From: Larus michahellis
Lineage: Eukaryota; Chordata; Aves; Charadriiformes; Laridae
DNA length: 64,000 nucleotides
Assembly: GCF_964199755.1 (NCBI RefSeq)
Contig: NC_133897.1
Span: 11,992,992 to 12,056,991 of the forward strand
Reading direction: 5' to 3'
Position 1 is the stretch's first letter. Each line of letters starts with the position of its first letter. Shown here piece by piece: positions 49,625 through 64,000 of this stretch. Made by a program: the position numbers and the translations under genes. The notes under the pieces are model-generated. The model had not been told where the DNA came from, ran no database searches, and saw nothing but the letters and a program-made list of their open reading frames with translations.

Positions 49625-52600
49625 GTCATCCTCGGTGGTATTATGTAGATCCCCAGCCAGATGGCTACTGGCTATAAGCTGTGTGTGGATTTACAGGATT
49701 TTAACTCCTCTTTGCTTTCCCATCTGTCATAAACTCAGAAGCTGCAATCCAGAGACTGACATGAATGTCAGTGTCTTCTTTAGCACACCGAAACAGTGAC
49801 GCTCGAAGGCTGCAGAAAGAGCACGAACACTAACGAAGACAGAACGGTGTCAGTTATAACAACCATGCTGCAAGACTGGGGATTGAAATTTCTGCTGGTC
49901 AGTTTAAACTGGTGCTTTGAACCATGGGTGACTAGTGTGGTGGCAGCAGCCTCACACAAACACTGCCTGAAAAGTCTCCCCAAAAGCAGTTTTCTTCTAT
50001 TTTTGGAGCTCAGTGAAGGCTGTAAACCCACAATCGGTTTCGGTAGGAAATCTCATGTCTGAAAATAAAATAGCAGACTATCTTCAACAGCAAGAAGGTG
50101 GTAAAAGTCAGAATCTCTCAGCACTGGAAGAATAGATGTGAAACAGCTAAAACCAATACTATGGGCTTCCTTCACTTTAAAACGACCAATTCAGGATTCC
50201 CTACATTTTTCCTTCAGCATATGTCATCACTTGTACAGACACATTCTGTTTCTGTTAATGGAGGTGAAAACAGCAAAAAAAGTCTCAGATTTCATGGTAT
50301 AGGACAGAACAAGGCGTTGGTCACTTTGACTGTGGGCACCCTCGGCATCACTTAAACAAAGAAACCTTGCTCCTCAAAGTAAAGTAAACTTGCATAGTCT
50401 TGCTTTATGTCATGTATACTCAAGAAAGCAAAATAAAAAAATAAATAAAACCTTTATGAAACAGGCATGAACAAGTGAAATAGAAAAACAGGCTAAGCAC
50501 ACTCTAAACCATTTTAGAATTAATTTTAGTAGGTAAATGTATCAGAAAGAAATATGTATGTAAGCCTGTAAGGGAATCACTATTATGAAGCCTTCCCAAA
50601 TTTAGATTTGGATTTCTTAATTAATGGATTTGACTTATGTGAGAATAAAGGTACACCCCTGTGAGGAAATGACCACCTTCCTAAGGAGTTGCTGTCTGAA
50701 ATGATGCAATCTGATAATCCAGCCGCAAAACCTCTTGTCATGAACAAATTAATCTCTCCATTCCCACTTTGAGTTCAGTTTTGTAGGACAGGTTGCAGCT
50801 TAAGAGGATCATAAAGTGTTTCAGGTGGTTTCTAGTGCTTGGTGGAGCAGCACGGAGTTAAACGCTTCATTCGGCATCAGGCAACACAACTGGAGTTGTT
50901 CTGGGCAGGTGCTTCGGCAGCACAGTGGACTCCAGATCTTCTGCCCAGGTTGAAAGAACACCACATGACAAAATAAGATGTTGGTTGGAAAGACCGCCAG
51001 AACTCTAGCATTTTATTTCCTCCATGTCCTGCAGAATATTATGTTGCAAATTTGTTATAGCATCACAATGTGATGATAGTCTGGCAGTTCATCTTTGGGT
51101 TAGGCAGAAAATATTTTCTTAGAAATCACAACAGAAGGCTGTATTTCATTAATGACATTTTCTGCAATTGTTAGCTTGATGGTAGGATTAGTAATTTTGC
51201 TGGGCTTTAACTTCTTTTGGTAGCCACAGGGATGGCACGCTATTCAGTCGTGTCCAGCACTTCCATGAATTTTCCTTGCCCTGTAGGGCTGAGTGTCTGT
51301 GTCACAGCTCTGGCTTAGTCATCTGCATTCAGCTTAAAGGAGGAAAATAAAAACCCGGCCAAATGTTGGTGGTAGAATAACTGAAATAGTCTGAAAAATG
51401 AAGTCCTATGTCTGCCCACAAATTATGAATCCTGTGTTTCTGTGGCTGAAAGAAATGGCTGTGAAGAGAAGAGTATGGTCCTGTTGCCTTTAATAAACCT
51501 TAGCCCTAGAAAATGAGGAGGAAGAGCTCTTGAGTGCTCAGGAAGTAATTTCCTCTCTGAAGGGCCTTTGTAATCTGCTCTATGTCATCACCATCATCAT
51601 CACTGCTTGAAGAAGTAGGTTTCAGTTGCACCTGCCAGAGGAGAGGCAGAACGTCATTTTGCAAGTGCGAGGTATCATAACCTCCCAGAGCTGCAGAGGG
51701 CTCTTACGTCTCTCTGACCTGTAGCTCTATCATATGCCATGGCCGTGCATATGAATATAATAGCGAACCATTGGTCAAAGTATCAAGTTTCCCATAGAAG
51801 TAATACAGAGCAGATACAAAATACAAGAATCATGCTAATGTGAAATGGATTTTTTAATATCAAAAACGTGCGTAATTCAGTTTACCCACAACTGGTCCTG
51901 GAAAAGCCTTGACAAGAATTCTCTACATGAAAAAGTAAAGACGTTGTAAGGTGGCTTCAGGTAAGAGAAGATGAGAAGTAAGAGTTGGGAGTATCTGAAA
52001 GTCATACGTAATAGAAAATGTATCAAAAGAGATCACACTAGAGCTCCCACCAAGATCTTTGAAAGAAACAGCTCAACGAAATTGAGACTGCAATCCAAGA
52101 TACCACGTATGGTATTGGGGAAAAAAAACTATGGCAGAAAAGCCTATTTACCAACTGTCCCGACACTGCCAGCCACACCAAGAGCTAGTTAGAAAATGAT
52201 GTGGTATATTCCTCCTGTCCTCCTTCTTGTCTCTTTTATACAACTTATAGGAAGGAGACGCTAGCCTGCAGTGGTAGGTCAAAGTTTTCTTTATGTCAGG
52301 TGTAGCCAGGTTTGCTGAGAAACTGGTGTTATCTGAAGTAATGGCAACATATTTTCATCACCTTACCAGTTTCTTTGGAAGATCTTTATTTCTTTGAACA
52401 ATTTTTTGGGTTTTAAAGTTCCTCTTTATAAAGTTTGTGCTTTTGAAGCTTACTTTTTATCATTTTTCCACTTTTCACTTATCAAGTTTTGCAGCAAAGA
52501 TAAGAAGAAAAGGCTCATGATTATACTCAGCTGTTTTCCACTTAAGGATTTGTTTAGTTATGAATGCTGTTGTTTACCACTGTACATTGGTTTTCATCAA

Positions 52601-55600
52601 AACTGCTGTTCTCACATGTCTGTAAATTGTCCTCTAGGCAAGCTTCATCCTTGTCCAGACATGAACGTTTTGGCGGGAGAGCGGAGGGCAATCTGAAGTA
52701 AGAAACTGCAAACAAAATAAATTACCTGTTTTTGAGGTATAAAAAAAATTTGAAATGTCAATGAAAAAAAAAATCAAAATGGACCTTTGAAATGGATAGG
52801 GATTAAGGCTTCACTGAGGAGCGATGATAGACTTGGTTTGGGGCAGGATGAGAGAAAAGCTTTATTGGAATGCGTATAATTAGTGAGTTTGGGTGCTGAC
52901 AATGAAGGAAACAACATACGCTCCAAATATGCTTCAGAGTATACTTTTAAGCCATATGTCTATGCCCAACCTAGGAAATACGCTCTCTAAAAAACAGAGA
53001 GAAGAAAACCAAGCAAGGTGAGGACTTGGGGAAAGGCTTCCAGTTCTACAAGATATCATTCTTTCTGTTGATCTCGTCCTACAGCTGGGGGAGCATTGCA
53101 TGAAACTTTCAGGTCCATTATTTCTGACATTCGCCTTGAATTTCAGAAGCAGGATCTAAAACTCAGATTTTACAATTTGATCCTCTCCCTGCCTTAAAGT
53201 TTCTTTTGATTAATGCTGTAAAAGCCTGTAAGCTTTGGCAGTGTTTATCTTTGGCTCATCTTACCTGCATTACAGATCAATGTGTTTTAACTCTGTAAGT
53301 TCTGAGCATATTTCTGAAGGTTTCCAAGAATGAGCCCAGGCATTCTGGGCTTGAAGGAGCTTCAGTTTGGATACCTTAGCTGGTTCAGAATTGCACTTGT
53401 TTTCGTTATATAGTATCAGCTTTCCCTGAGATGGCTGTTGACAAGAGAAAATCTCCTGTGGGCTAACATTGCTCGTGGCCTGACTTCTGGAGAAAAGTGG
53501 TTGTACCTGCGTAACACATTGACTTTCAAATAATTCAATATCTGAGCAGTTTTAGAAGTTGTGTAGTTTTCCTTTTATTTATAGAGAGGGAGAGGCCAAA
53601 GAGAAGAATAGCTTTGAAAGAAACAAGTTCAGGCAGTCTTCATTTTTGTTAGGGAGCAACAAAAATTGATTCAGCTGCCTTTTGTCAATAAAAATGCAGC
53701 CTGGTGGAGGAATAGTTTTTACAAACATCTAAGGTTTAAGTCCTGTTGCTAGCAGCAGAATCACAATCCGTACTTTAAAGATACTGTCAGTTGTGTGTAG
53801 TTCAGAGAAAGAGAAGAAAAAACAGCAATTTGGTATCTCACATTACGCTGCAAAAAGTCAACATCAACTCCTTGTTTTACCATATAGTTTACATAATCTG
53901 CGATGAATTTACCTTTTTTCATGATACAGATCTTTTCCATGCATTCCTAATTCTTTGACCTGGAAAATCTCTTTTATATTTTTGTGCAAAACTGACTTCA
54001 TGCGAAATTACATTCCCTGCTAATATACCATGAAAAATCACTCATTTATTTATGTCATCATACCTTATTTATTATACCTTACTTACTGACGGAGAAATGT
54101 ATTGCATCAGTTTAGTTGAGGCTTACAGAATAACCAAGCTCCTTAGCCTTCAGAACAGAGAGATGATGATCAAAAGCTTGCTTTCGGAGGAAGAGCTACT
54201 CTTCTCATTAACATTTCTTAGCATTTTCTGAGATGTCTTCGACCTCTCACTTTTATTAGAGAGTTGCAGAATCAAAGTGGCATCTATTTTATCATCCAAG
54301 CCAAAATTCCAGCCTTCACCGTCAGCCTTCTTTGGCCATGATTCTTCCCTTTTTACGACCAAGCGAGCGTTGGAGCCTGTCAGGATGCATAGCTGCATTA
54401 ATCATCTCTGCTCCCTACAGCCAAGCGGGTGGACAGGAAGTATCTGTTTGCTAAGGGCTTGTCTACATGGGGAAATAGCTCATACTGCTCATTAAGCATT
54501 AACTCCTTCCATGGATTCTCCTCAAGCGTCTTCCCATGGTTTAGCTGTAGGCTGCTTTGGAAAATACGGAATTTGGTGGTGGGTGTAGTTAAACCACAGA
54601 AAGCCTGTATTAGTGTGCAGCATGGGTTCAGAACATGATCCTATCTGCACATGTCAAATAATCTTCTGTAACTGACCCTCTTCATGCTCTTAGTCTGTGG
54701 CAAATGGAAGGTAAAACGTGTTAGTTCAAGCCTCTCATATCAAGGCATGTGTGTGTAACTTGCTTGTGTGTCTGTGCGTCTTTGCGTTCACACAGGGGAG
54801 CCAAGGTGTCACTGATAGCGATTTTGGTGCTAGTATTATTTTTGATAACTCACCAAGTAAACAAATCTGAAGAGAACTCATTATTTTCCAGCAATGGTAG
54901 GGGGCAAAAACCATGTAGGATGATAATTTACACCTCGTGTGAGCCATCTATTATTTAGTGATGTTGGAGTTAGTTGTGTTGGACCGTCTTTTGTAGTGAA
55001 AATTTATTTGAACAAAGATGAGTAGTCTTCTGAAGATGAGCGACTTAATGGTTGTTTAATACTAGTGTATCATCATCCTGGAAATAAGAGGCTTTGTTAC
55101 TATGGCAGCTAAAGCTTATCTTCATGAGAAAGTTGCATCACTTTACAAGAACTGTATTTTTAAAGCAATTTATACTCGTGCAAGGTCCATTGTGGAAACT
55201 TTTTATTTAGTGTAGATTAATTTCATTAACTGAGCCTTAGCCAAACCTGACTAAACTGTTTTTTAATTGAAATTGCATTCATCCAGAAGTTTGCTAAATG
55301 CGTTAACAATGTATGCATTTTCAGTGGTGGTATTTTCAAATGTAAACAAAACCTCACGTGGTTCTTGATATTCCAGTGTAACCATTAATTTTTTTGCTGG
55401 CTATAAAAAAAATAAATATTCTCCATGTATTTAATACCTATTAAAAGTGGAAATATTAAGGTAAATACTGTTTATTTTAAAAGATTAATGTCGAACTGCA
55501 CATACGAAAAATAGCATTGAAACAAATCTGTAGCAGAAAATAAATTTATGTGCTTCAGCTTACCTGGGCACATGACCTGGAGTAAAACATGATGACCATA

Positions 55601-58600
55601 ACAAAAAAAAAGTAGTCAACTGCAACAAGTTGGTGTACCTACCTTGCTGTGAACAGGTTTGGCTCTTTGCTTTCAGCCCTTTGGACTATATCACTTTCTT
55701 TGGCAGTTGTGTTCTTCTCTTCTCCAAACGTACTTTGCTAGATAAAGTTTTACTCAGTGATTTCTGCCAGACAGGAACAAAGGATAGTTTTCTTCCAGTT
55801 TTTACAACAGCATTTGCTATTAATCTGTGAAATTCCAGACTGGGGTTGGCTGGAGGGGCAGCAAAATACAGGATTACATTTTAGTCCTGTACATATATTT
55901 GTATTAGGTAGCAAACAAAACCAACTTGACAGCGTTTGCTTGAGTGTATGGCTATTACTCTGTCTTTGTCAGCAGCTGTTGTTGATGCTTCATCTCAGGT
56001 TTTGGTATACTCCGTTTACACTGATTTACACTTACACTTTCTTAGAAATTCTCTTTTGGGATGGAGCCTCAACATTTGTGTCAAGTTCTCTCTAGCAGGG
56101 TGAGTTAATTAAACAAGAAGGTCAATGTTTGGTTTCAAAAGAAAAAGAAAGAGTTCTACTATTTGTATACTGATGATTCAGAATGCTTGAGCTTAAAAGT
56201 CAAGTATCATATGCCTTAGCCTCAGTAAAGGACTCTTCCTTAACCATTTTGAATGAAATACAGTACAAATGAAGTAAATGCAATATCAGGGATTAAAATA
56301 GATTTTACACATATGTGTAGTAAAAGTATTCTTGGGGCCTTTAATTCTGTACTCTCCTTGGCTCTGATTTCTACAGTGGCTCACTGCCATCTTGGAATGG
56401 CACAAGGTAATAGCAAAAGCTTTCTTGTACTCTGCATACTGAAGTTGGAAAAAGAAAATTAAATTGCAGAGAGAAGAAGCAGTACACTGCAGTTTTGTAT
56501 TCATGTAGTCTTGCTTTCTGTCTGTAATGCACTTTATGGAGATATGCAAAACCTCACTGAAAAAATTGCATGATGTCAAGGTTACAAACCTAGCAATCAG
56601 GAAATGCAAAAGGTGGGGTTGCGCATAACAGCACAATTATTTCACTTGCACATATGAAATATGTACGATTATTATGCTAATAAACATCTCTTTAGAATAG
56701 ACTGTGCAGCTTAATCTAACAATGAAATGAAAAGATTTTTGTTAGGAATGACACACATTCAACATCCAAAAATCTTATGTAGTTTAATAACTTCCAAAAT
56801 GACAGCATACAGCATGAACTAATCTCTTAATATAAAAAGACACACTGAAGAATTTGGTAACTTTTATTAATTTATAGTCTAATTTGCTGAGTTTAGTTTA
56901 ATTAACAAAGAAATTTTGCCAATTTCAGCCACAAGACTTTCAGCTTCACTAACGTCACTGAACACCGCCCTAGGTTTTTCATTGTGAGGATGTAGAAGAG
57001 CAGTCAGCAGTTGAAAGTTTACTCCAAACCCCTGGGAAGTCAGCAGAAAGGCATTTGTTGATTTTAGTGGATTGGGATCAAGTCCAGAATAAATATCTAA
57101 TGGTACCAAAACACTTGCTTATTCTTAAACATTTGAAAATGACTTTGTATGCAAAATCTTCATTTCTGATAACCTGCACTCTTGCAAAAGTTGTTCGCTG
57201 CTACCAGATGCCCAGCTAACCCTACATTATGCTCATAATATTGTCAGGAAGACAAGTGAATGGTAAACAAAATGTGGGATTACTCTTGCCAAAAGCTTTG
57301 TCCTTACCCTAGCAGCTACTCCACACACTTTTGGATCATTAGGTCTGGAAGGCAGACCTAAAGTTAAACTTTCTGTTGTTTTTCCTCCCATTGCATGACC
57401 TTCACTGCTGCTCAGTCAAAGCATTTTCACGTGCACCTTCCTTATGTAAAAATAGCATAGTTATCACCTTCACTCTCAATTGTTCTAGGAGGGGAAGACT
57501 AAAGAGTTTATCCTCCCATGAAACTGGTGATGAAAGATAAATTTTAACAGCAGTTTAAACTGTAAAGTATAAACTTGCAGAATTTAAGAATACAACAAAG
57601 ACCTGCATAAAGTCCAGGGACGCAAACTCTACATCAGCTTGCAAATTCATAATCTGGATTTTAATAGGAAACTCCTATTTAATATAAGAACAAAGCACTA
57701 AACATTTGGAACTACTTGTACTGCTGTACAGTTTTATGCTTACTATAAAAAGTTAAGCTTTAAGAAGTACTAGAGCCCATATTATAATGTGCATATAAAT
57801 ACGAAGCTAAGTCTGGCCCAAGTTTTGTAACCAACCAAACTCATCCAGTCTCACAGCATGAAAGCCACAAAAGCTAGGACTGAGCCTAGCTTCTTCCTCC
57901 TGTTGAGCCTGAAATGTTTTCACTGTGTAGCGTGGAAGAAATAATAGCAAGCCCCAGGGATGCAGGGCTGAAAGGCAGAAACTAACAGCTGAGCAGTGGC
58001 AAGGATCAGCTTCTTAAATTGTCTTTCCATTGCAATTAACTGCATACCAAATCTCTGCCAAATGGTGGCTAATAGCAGGGATGGAGTTTAACCTGTTTGA
58101 CTTTGCACTGAAAGGGACGAGCGCCACAGGTAGCCTCGCTTACGGTGAAGTACGAACAGGAGATTTAACAAGCTACTACTTGTCAGCTCTTAATTAGCAG
58201 CTCCCATCAGAGCAACAGCACCCAACTGCAACACCGTCTGTTTCAGTGCAAAGTACAATTCATTAGCTAAATTTTCAGAAGCATCATATTTTGCTTAGAA
58301 GATACTATTTAAAAGCTAAAGCCTGGCAAGATCTGACTACCTTTCAGTTGTTTCTGTCTGTAGGGACAGTTTCTATCTAAACTTAGTACCTGATAGTATG
58401 TGCTAAATTGGATGCAAGCAGCAGGTCAGGAGGTTCCTTGGGCTAAATCCCTAGACATGCTGCAAGGTGATTTTTGTTTATTTTGACTTGCAGTGCAGAT
58501 TCCCGTATTCCCTACTATTGCAACAGACATCTGCACAGCACTTGATTTGGCCAAGTGTGTGTCTAACAACTAGTAGCCTGGCTGTTTTGACAGTAAGTCT

Positions 58601-60150
58601 GGTTTGCCACTGCTGTAACATTGCCACCACATGGCAATGCACCCTTTGCTAAGGGCTTTGAGAGGATAAGCCATGCTGTGTGTATTCACAAGATAAAGCA
58701 CAGTTTATTGAGCGTGCTTGTTCGCTGGTCCTCGGTAACTTTTAGCTCTTGAGGAAAGTTGAGTGCAATGAAGTGGTATACTTTTCAAAACGTTGTACAC
58801 AGGATATTCAAGAGGGATTTAAAATATAAAATACAGCAAAACATTACTCAGGTTGCACTGAGGAACAGTTAGAGAGTTGAAAATCGAGAAGATAAATTAT
58901 TTGCTCTGGGCTCTCTGTGAGCGAGTCTGAGATGGAAGTGTGCGAGCTGGCACATCAACCACACAAACCTTCCTTTACTAGGAGAATCCTTCTAATATTC
59001 TGCAGGTGCCAAGGATGTCTACAAAACCTAAGGCACATCCTGCTGATATAAATTCTTAGATTTTTAGCTGTCTTTTTTTTGCCAATCTTTCTCTAAAAAG
59101 CTGTATCCTACCATAAACTTGCTAGCAGAACATGACAGAAATGGCATGAAGCAAGTGATTTTGTACAGACAGGGAATACCATAGCTAAACAGGCACGATG
59201 GCTGGCAAATCACGAGTGGGAAATTAGTGTTTACTTCAGCTTTTAGTTTTTCTTTCCAGGATGTTGAAATGAAAGCTGTAACAAAAGAGGGGGATGAAAA
59301 ATATCTTCAAGCATTTATATGTAAATATGCATTTCAGTATTGTGGTTTTAAAGGGCCTCTGGAGTTCTAACTTCTGTAAAACACTGCATGGATGAATCAG
59401 CCTCTTTTGCTATTTAACCTCTAAGTCATAGATTCTTACACATACTTACACGCACTGGATGTTTATGCTTGTTCTGTTGCGTGTGTGTATGCGTGCGCAC
59501 CCACACATAAGCAAATAATCAGCAGTAATAAATATAGATTTAAGAATGTAATATGTCTCCCATTAAACTTTAAACTGTTATTTGCATGTGTGCGTTGTGC
59601 ATGTTGAAGCACTGGGAGCATTTTCTGTTGCTTGGAAGTCCTCCTAGTAGCACTCCGAAGCATTTTATGAACTGTTAACAGTCTGATACAAGTTATCTTT
59701 TAGATTTTATAATAATATGGAAAACTACTTGTATTTTTTTTGCAGGAATGCAGGGAGTAGACTGTTGTGGTTAGTTTTACCATGGCAGAAGAGTGACTGC
59801 AATGAACAGTGAGAAATATGTCACAGAAAAGGCTCCATATTTCTTTTACACCATGCAATTAAAAGATGAATATAATGCTAAAGTGGTCTGGGCTTTTTGG
59901 AAAAAAAAATAATCTATTTTTATATTTTTGGAAGTGTGGTGTGTGAGAACTGCTGTTTCAATAGTGAAGTGTCAACTCTTGAGTTTAACAAAAGTGCCCT
60001 TAAATAGCCAAAAACCCAAAGATATAAAAATGAAAAAAAAAAAGATATAAAAGATATAAAAGTGACATGTATATTCTTTGGAGGCAGAACACCTGCTAAA
60101 ATTATTGTATCTTACAAAAAAAAAAAAAAGAACAGAACAGAACACATGTG
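49625..60150 (+). other. Intron 1, distal part without recognised elements
   Basis: AT-rich sequence with a small ATC trinucleotide cluster near 51586-51602 and GT-rich patches near 54749-54790 and 59478-59510. Open frames are short and unlike proteins. No exon can be supported. Confidence 0.5.
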
Positions 60151-60167
60151 ATTGCTGTGTCTGGTGT

Positions 60168-60181
60168 GTAAGAATTCTTAC
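60168..60181. repeat. 14-bp perfect palindrome
   Basis: GTAAGAATTCTTAC is its own reverse complement. It sits at the low-coordinate edge of the GC-rich block at 60185-60900, next to AATAAA on the - strand (about 60188-60193). Confidence 0.85.
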
Positions 60182-60184
60182 TGC

Positions 60185-60900
60185 GTTTATTTCCAGATGA
60201 GCAGGGGTAAGAGCGTGGCTGTGCCTGTGGGAGCAGTGATGGGAGCGGGGGGCCAGCCAGGAGGGAGCACTTTGGGCTGGGATCCACAGTGGCTGCCTTT
60301 TTTGGGGGTTACTTCAGACGCAACCTGGTCTGGCCCCATGGAGTCACCTCCCTGTGGCGACTGGGGCCTGGGAGATGCATGCCTGTACTGTGGGCTGGAG
60401 TTAGCCCTGGCACAGGGCATAGCGTTTGCATGCTTTGAGCCCACAAAACATGATAAGGATGGGTCAAAGGGGTGGTCAGGAGTTTTATTCCGAAAGCGCA
60501 CTCCAAAGGAAACAGGGAGCCTGTAGGGCCTTTGCAGGGAGAGGCCTTCCTCTGCCCGCTGGCGGCCATCTTAGGTGCAGCTCTGCAGCCACACAGCTTC
60601 AGGAACACGTAATTGCAGCAATCCTTCACTCTCCCCTCCCTCTCCCTTGGTGGACTTCTTCTCCCTCCCTGGAGAAACAACAGGGAATTCCTTAGCCCCA
60701 GAGGTCAGACTGGGATGTGGGGCCATGCTGAGGTAGCAGATGGGTTCCCCGGGGCCCTGCCCTGTGCTGGGGCCCTCGGGCCCAGGCGTCACAGGGGTGT
60801 GAGAGAAAAGCACCTCCTTCCCCCTCTGCCAGGCACGCCAAGCGCAGCTTTCATGCAGGCAGCCATATGCCTGGCTGCCAAAAATAACGGTTATTTTTTT
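60185..60900. other. GC-rich insert-like block in intron 1
   Basis: About 700 bases of abruptly GC-rich sequence interrupt the AT-rich intron 2.2 kb before the first coding exon. It contains overlapping chance frames on both strands (124 and 123 codons) with no known domain. A YY1-like GGCGGCCATCTTA lies at 60561-60573, and AATAAA is present on the - strand at about 60486-60491. Two adjacent inverted repeats lie at 60858-60897. The compositional step suggests an inserted element such as an unrecognised LTR on the - strand, or an intragenic CpG-poor regulatory region. I could not identify TG/CA ends with target duplications. Confidence 0.4.
60858..60897. repeat. Two adjacent 8-bp inverted repeats
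   Basis: GGCAGCCA (60858-60865) pairs exactly with TGGCTGCC (60872-60879) across six bases. Immediately after, AAAATAAC (60881-60888) pairs with GTTATTTT (60890-60897) across one base. They mark the high-coordinate edge of the GC-rich block. Confidence 0.75.
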
Positions 60901-63030
60901 GAAATAGTTGGGATAACAGGACCCACTTCATTTATTCCAAAATAAATGAGAACTGGTCTGTTGTTTCACACTGTTACCAGGGTCGAGAAGGATGAGTGTT
61001 TCCTCCTTGATCCTTGCATGTGGATGTGATACTGCGTAAGAAGCTCCATGTCCAGCCTGTGGACTGCTGTATCAGCTAACAGCTTTTAAAGCAGATACTT
61101 TGTAGAGAGCTAGAATAAAAAGAACGATATCACTTTTAGTCAATGTAGCATTAGGAAAGGAGATTTATGCTGAGATGGTAGGGCTACAGAGATTGTTGTG
61201 TTAGTGTCTGACCCTTCTTTGGATTTTACAGGTCTGTTTTCCTTAAGAATCATATTCTACAAATAATCATATGTTCCTCTTACAAATTAAGAGGGTTTTT
61301 TTACTTGTAATGTCCTCATGTTCTGTGAAATGAATGCAAAGGAGCGCACAGGCATGCGTGGTCTTTCCCTACTATTCCCAGCAGAGGCTTTCTTTCTCTG
61401 AATCATTCTTAGGTGATGCTATCTACCGGCTGTCACTCTTAGTTGTATGTCTGTCATATTCCCTTTTATCCTTCCCTCAAAAATGTATTCTTGGCCTTTC
61501 TTTTCTGGGACACCCATCCAGTCGCCCTTGCTTTAAATCCCAGTGGGAAGAGATTTCTAAAGCAGAAATGTGGGGTCAGTGTGTGACCATGCCATGTCTC
61601 CACAAGTGCCACTCCGTTCTGCCCTTCCTGCTATCTCCAGCAGCCAGAGGTGCCTCATGCACAAGATACAATTGCAACTGGAGGTCCACATATCACTTCA
61701 CATCAACTTTTGATTTTTATTTTTTTTTAAATGGGCTATGTAAGGTGAAGTACAATGCTGTTAAATCTTTTCTTCCCCTTAATAATGGGATGTTGCACTT
61801 TATTTCATTACATCTGTAGAGCGAGTGAATGTTGCTCAGCTAATATAGGATCTGCAACTTGGCAGACCTCTTTGACAAGTACCTGTAGGTCCCATGAACT
61901 TGAAAACTGCCTTGCTGTAACTGATGGAATACTCGAATCTGTTTAATTTTTGTGAATTTGAGAGGAGGGAAGCTTTTAATACTTAAGTTCCCATCTTTAG
62001 CATTGCACAGATGGTGTAATGTTTTTGCATTTTTTGTATTATTTTGGGTTACTGAAGTTAATATTCTGCTAGCTACAAGTATCCGCGTGCATACCACAGA
62101 GTTCATTTTGAGGACAGAGCTCTAAAATAAATTATAGACCTTGGTAGCAGTCATAAATCAGTCATTTTTTTCATTGAGAAAGTTGTGGCACTGGAAGAAA
62201 GTTATTTAGTGATCAAAATGCATCGTTAAGCTTTTAAAAAGGGATTCTGTGCCTGTAGTAGAGCTGTAGGCGATTTATGGCTTATCTGTACTCATTGCCT
62301 TGAGCTTTTGGAAAATTTGTAAACAAAGCCAGATGCTCATTATGTTCCTATTCAGGGTTGGTTAGATGGGTAAATGCCATCAGAAGCACTTTGGTCCTGT
62401 TGGGTTTTAGCTTGTTACAGGAAGTGGAATTGCTCCAAAATATTTTTTTAAATATTTATCATCCATGAAAATATACTTCTAGTTTGTGCTTATAGAATGG
62501 ATTTTTTTTTAAGTAGTTGTAAATTATAAAAGTAGGAAAGTAATACTCTGAGAACTATATTGTATATTAAACTGTGGGTCCAGCGTTTTCTCTGTGTCAG
62601 AGAGTTCATGCTTAAACTGTGTGATGTAGTCAAGCACCACTCACCCTTTTTAAGGGTTTTGGGCAATACAGGAGGCCGTAGAAGCCTCAGGCTAGGTTTG
62701 CTTCTGCTTTTTAAGAAATTTTAGGGAACTGAGATGTGAACTAAGTGACTTTTCGTAACCAATTTGATAAGTCAAGTCCTTTGCTTTGGATTTGATAATT
62801 TTTACTGCTCACCTTTTATCTTCTGCATAGATTATGTGATGTGAAAGGGGTTCTTGTAAACTATATTTTTTTCCTTTTTATTGCTCTTTAAGCATAAGAA
62901 AACATGCTGCTGTATGCTTATTGAATTGCTATAAGTTAAAAAATTTTCCTTGTAATCATATTTATTGCAATATGATCATCATGTAATCCATTTCATAATT
63001 CATGTTTAACTTTTTGGTGTATTTTTTTTA

Positions 63031-63044
63031 TTTATTGGCTGCAG
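63031..63044 (+). promoter_or_regulatory. Splice acceptor of the first coding exon
   Basis: TTTATTGGCTGCAG ends at 63044 after a T-rich tract beginning near 63020. A downstream AG at 63059-63060 (AAACAG) would leave only three bases before the ATG and has no pyrimidine tract, so 63044 is preferred. Confidence 0.8.

Positions 63045-64000
<956 letters not shown>

Larger units (their letters stand above)
18622..63044 (+). other. ZMYND11: ZMYND11 intron 1, about 44 kb
   Basis: The interval runs from the donor at 18622-18623 to an acceptor TTTATTGGCTGCAG ending at 63044. A T-rich tract and a possible branch-point TTTAAC (63005-63010) precede the acceptor. No splice-bounded coding exon was found inside. 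It holds scattered SINE remnants, simple repeats, a CpG-bearing pocket and one GC-rich block, listed separately. Alternative untranslated exons could be hidden here and would not be visible from sequence alone. Confidence 0.75.

Noticed and set aside
60196..60213. Possible mini-exon ATGAGCAGG between TTTCCAG and GGTAAG
   Set aside because: The splice words look good, but an exon of about ten bases without transcript support is not credible.
60152..60695. Frames of 89-124 codons on both strands in the GC-rich intron block
   Set aside because: They overlap on opposite strands, lack known motifs, and are explained by local GC content.

Overview
The window looks like bird nuclear DNA. It is AT-rich, with large non-coding distances, two compact CpG islands, a reverse-oriented CR1 LINE, a solo LTR that I associate with avian ERVL families, and ancient MIR-type SINE remnants. 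The LTR resembles families I know from Neoaves rather than fowl, but I could not search a repeat library, so the order is a guess.

The only gene I can name is ZMYND11 (BS69), on the + strand, and only its 5' part is present. A GC-rich promoter island (about 18.45-20.06 kb) holds a probable non-coding first exon with a good donor after 18621. A first intron of about 44 kb follows. The first coding exon lies at 63045-63179 with the ATG at 63064; it encodes the first 38 codons and two bases of the 39th. The window ends 821 bases into the second intron. The rest of the protein (PHD, bromo, PWWP and MYND domains, from family knowledge) lies downstream.

Layout: 1-5836, AT-rich with no gene seen. 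5837-6397, solo ERVL-type LTR with a 5-bp target duplication (one mismatch). 6403-11490, nothing recognised. 11490-12240, repeat-like block with a 176-codon chance-looking ORF. 12985-14010, 5'-truncated CR1 on the - strand with a broken reverse-transcriptase fragment. 14701-15117, a probable second solo LTR on the - strand. 15690-16165, a first CpG island. 16166-18400, AT-rich spacer with weak hints of - strand exons. 18450-20060, the ZMYND11 promoter island. 18622-63044, intron 1, with MIR-type remnants between 34.8 and 41.2 kb, a CpG-bearing pocket near 28.5-28.8 kb and a GC-rich insert-like block at 60.19-60.90 kb.

Most long open frames here are not genes. They arise from stop-poor GC-rich DNA in the CpG islands, from the CR1 and its antisense, or from repeat blocks. 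I did not find an obviously new biological system. The items most worth checking are the unclassified repeat blocks, the isolated upstream CpG island, the GC-rich block just upstream of the first coding exon, and two possible - strand exons next to the promoter.
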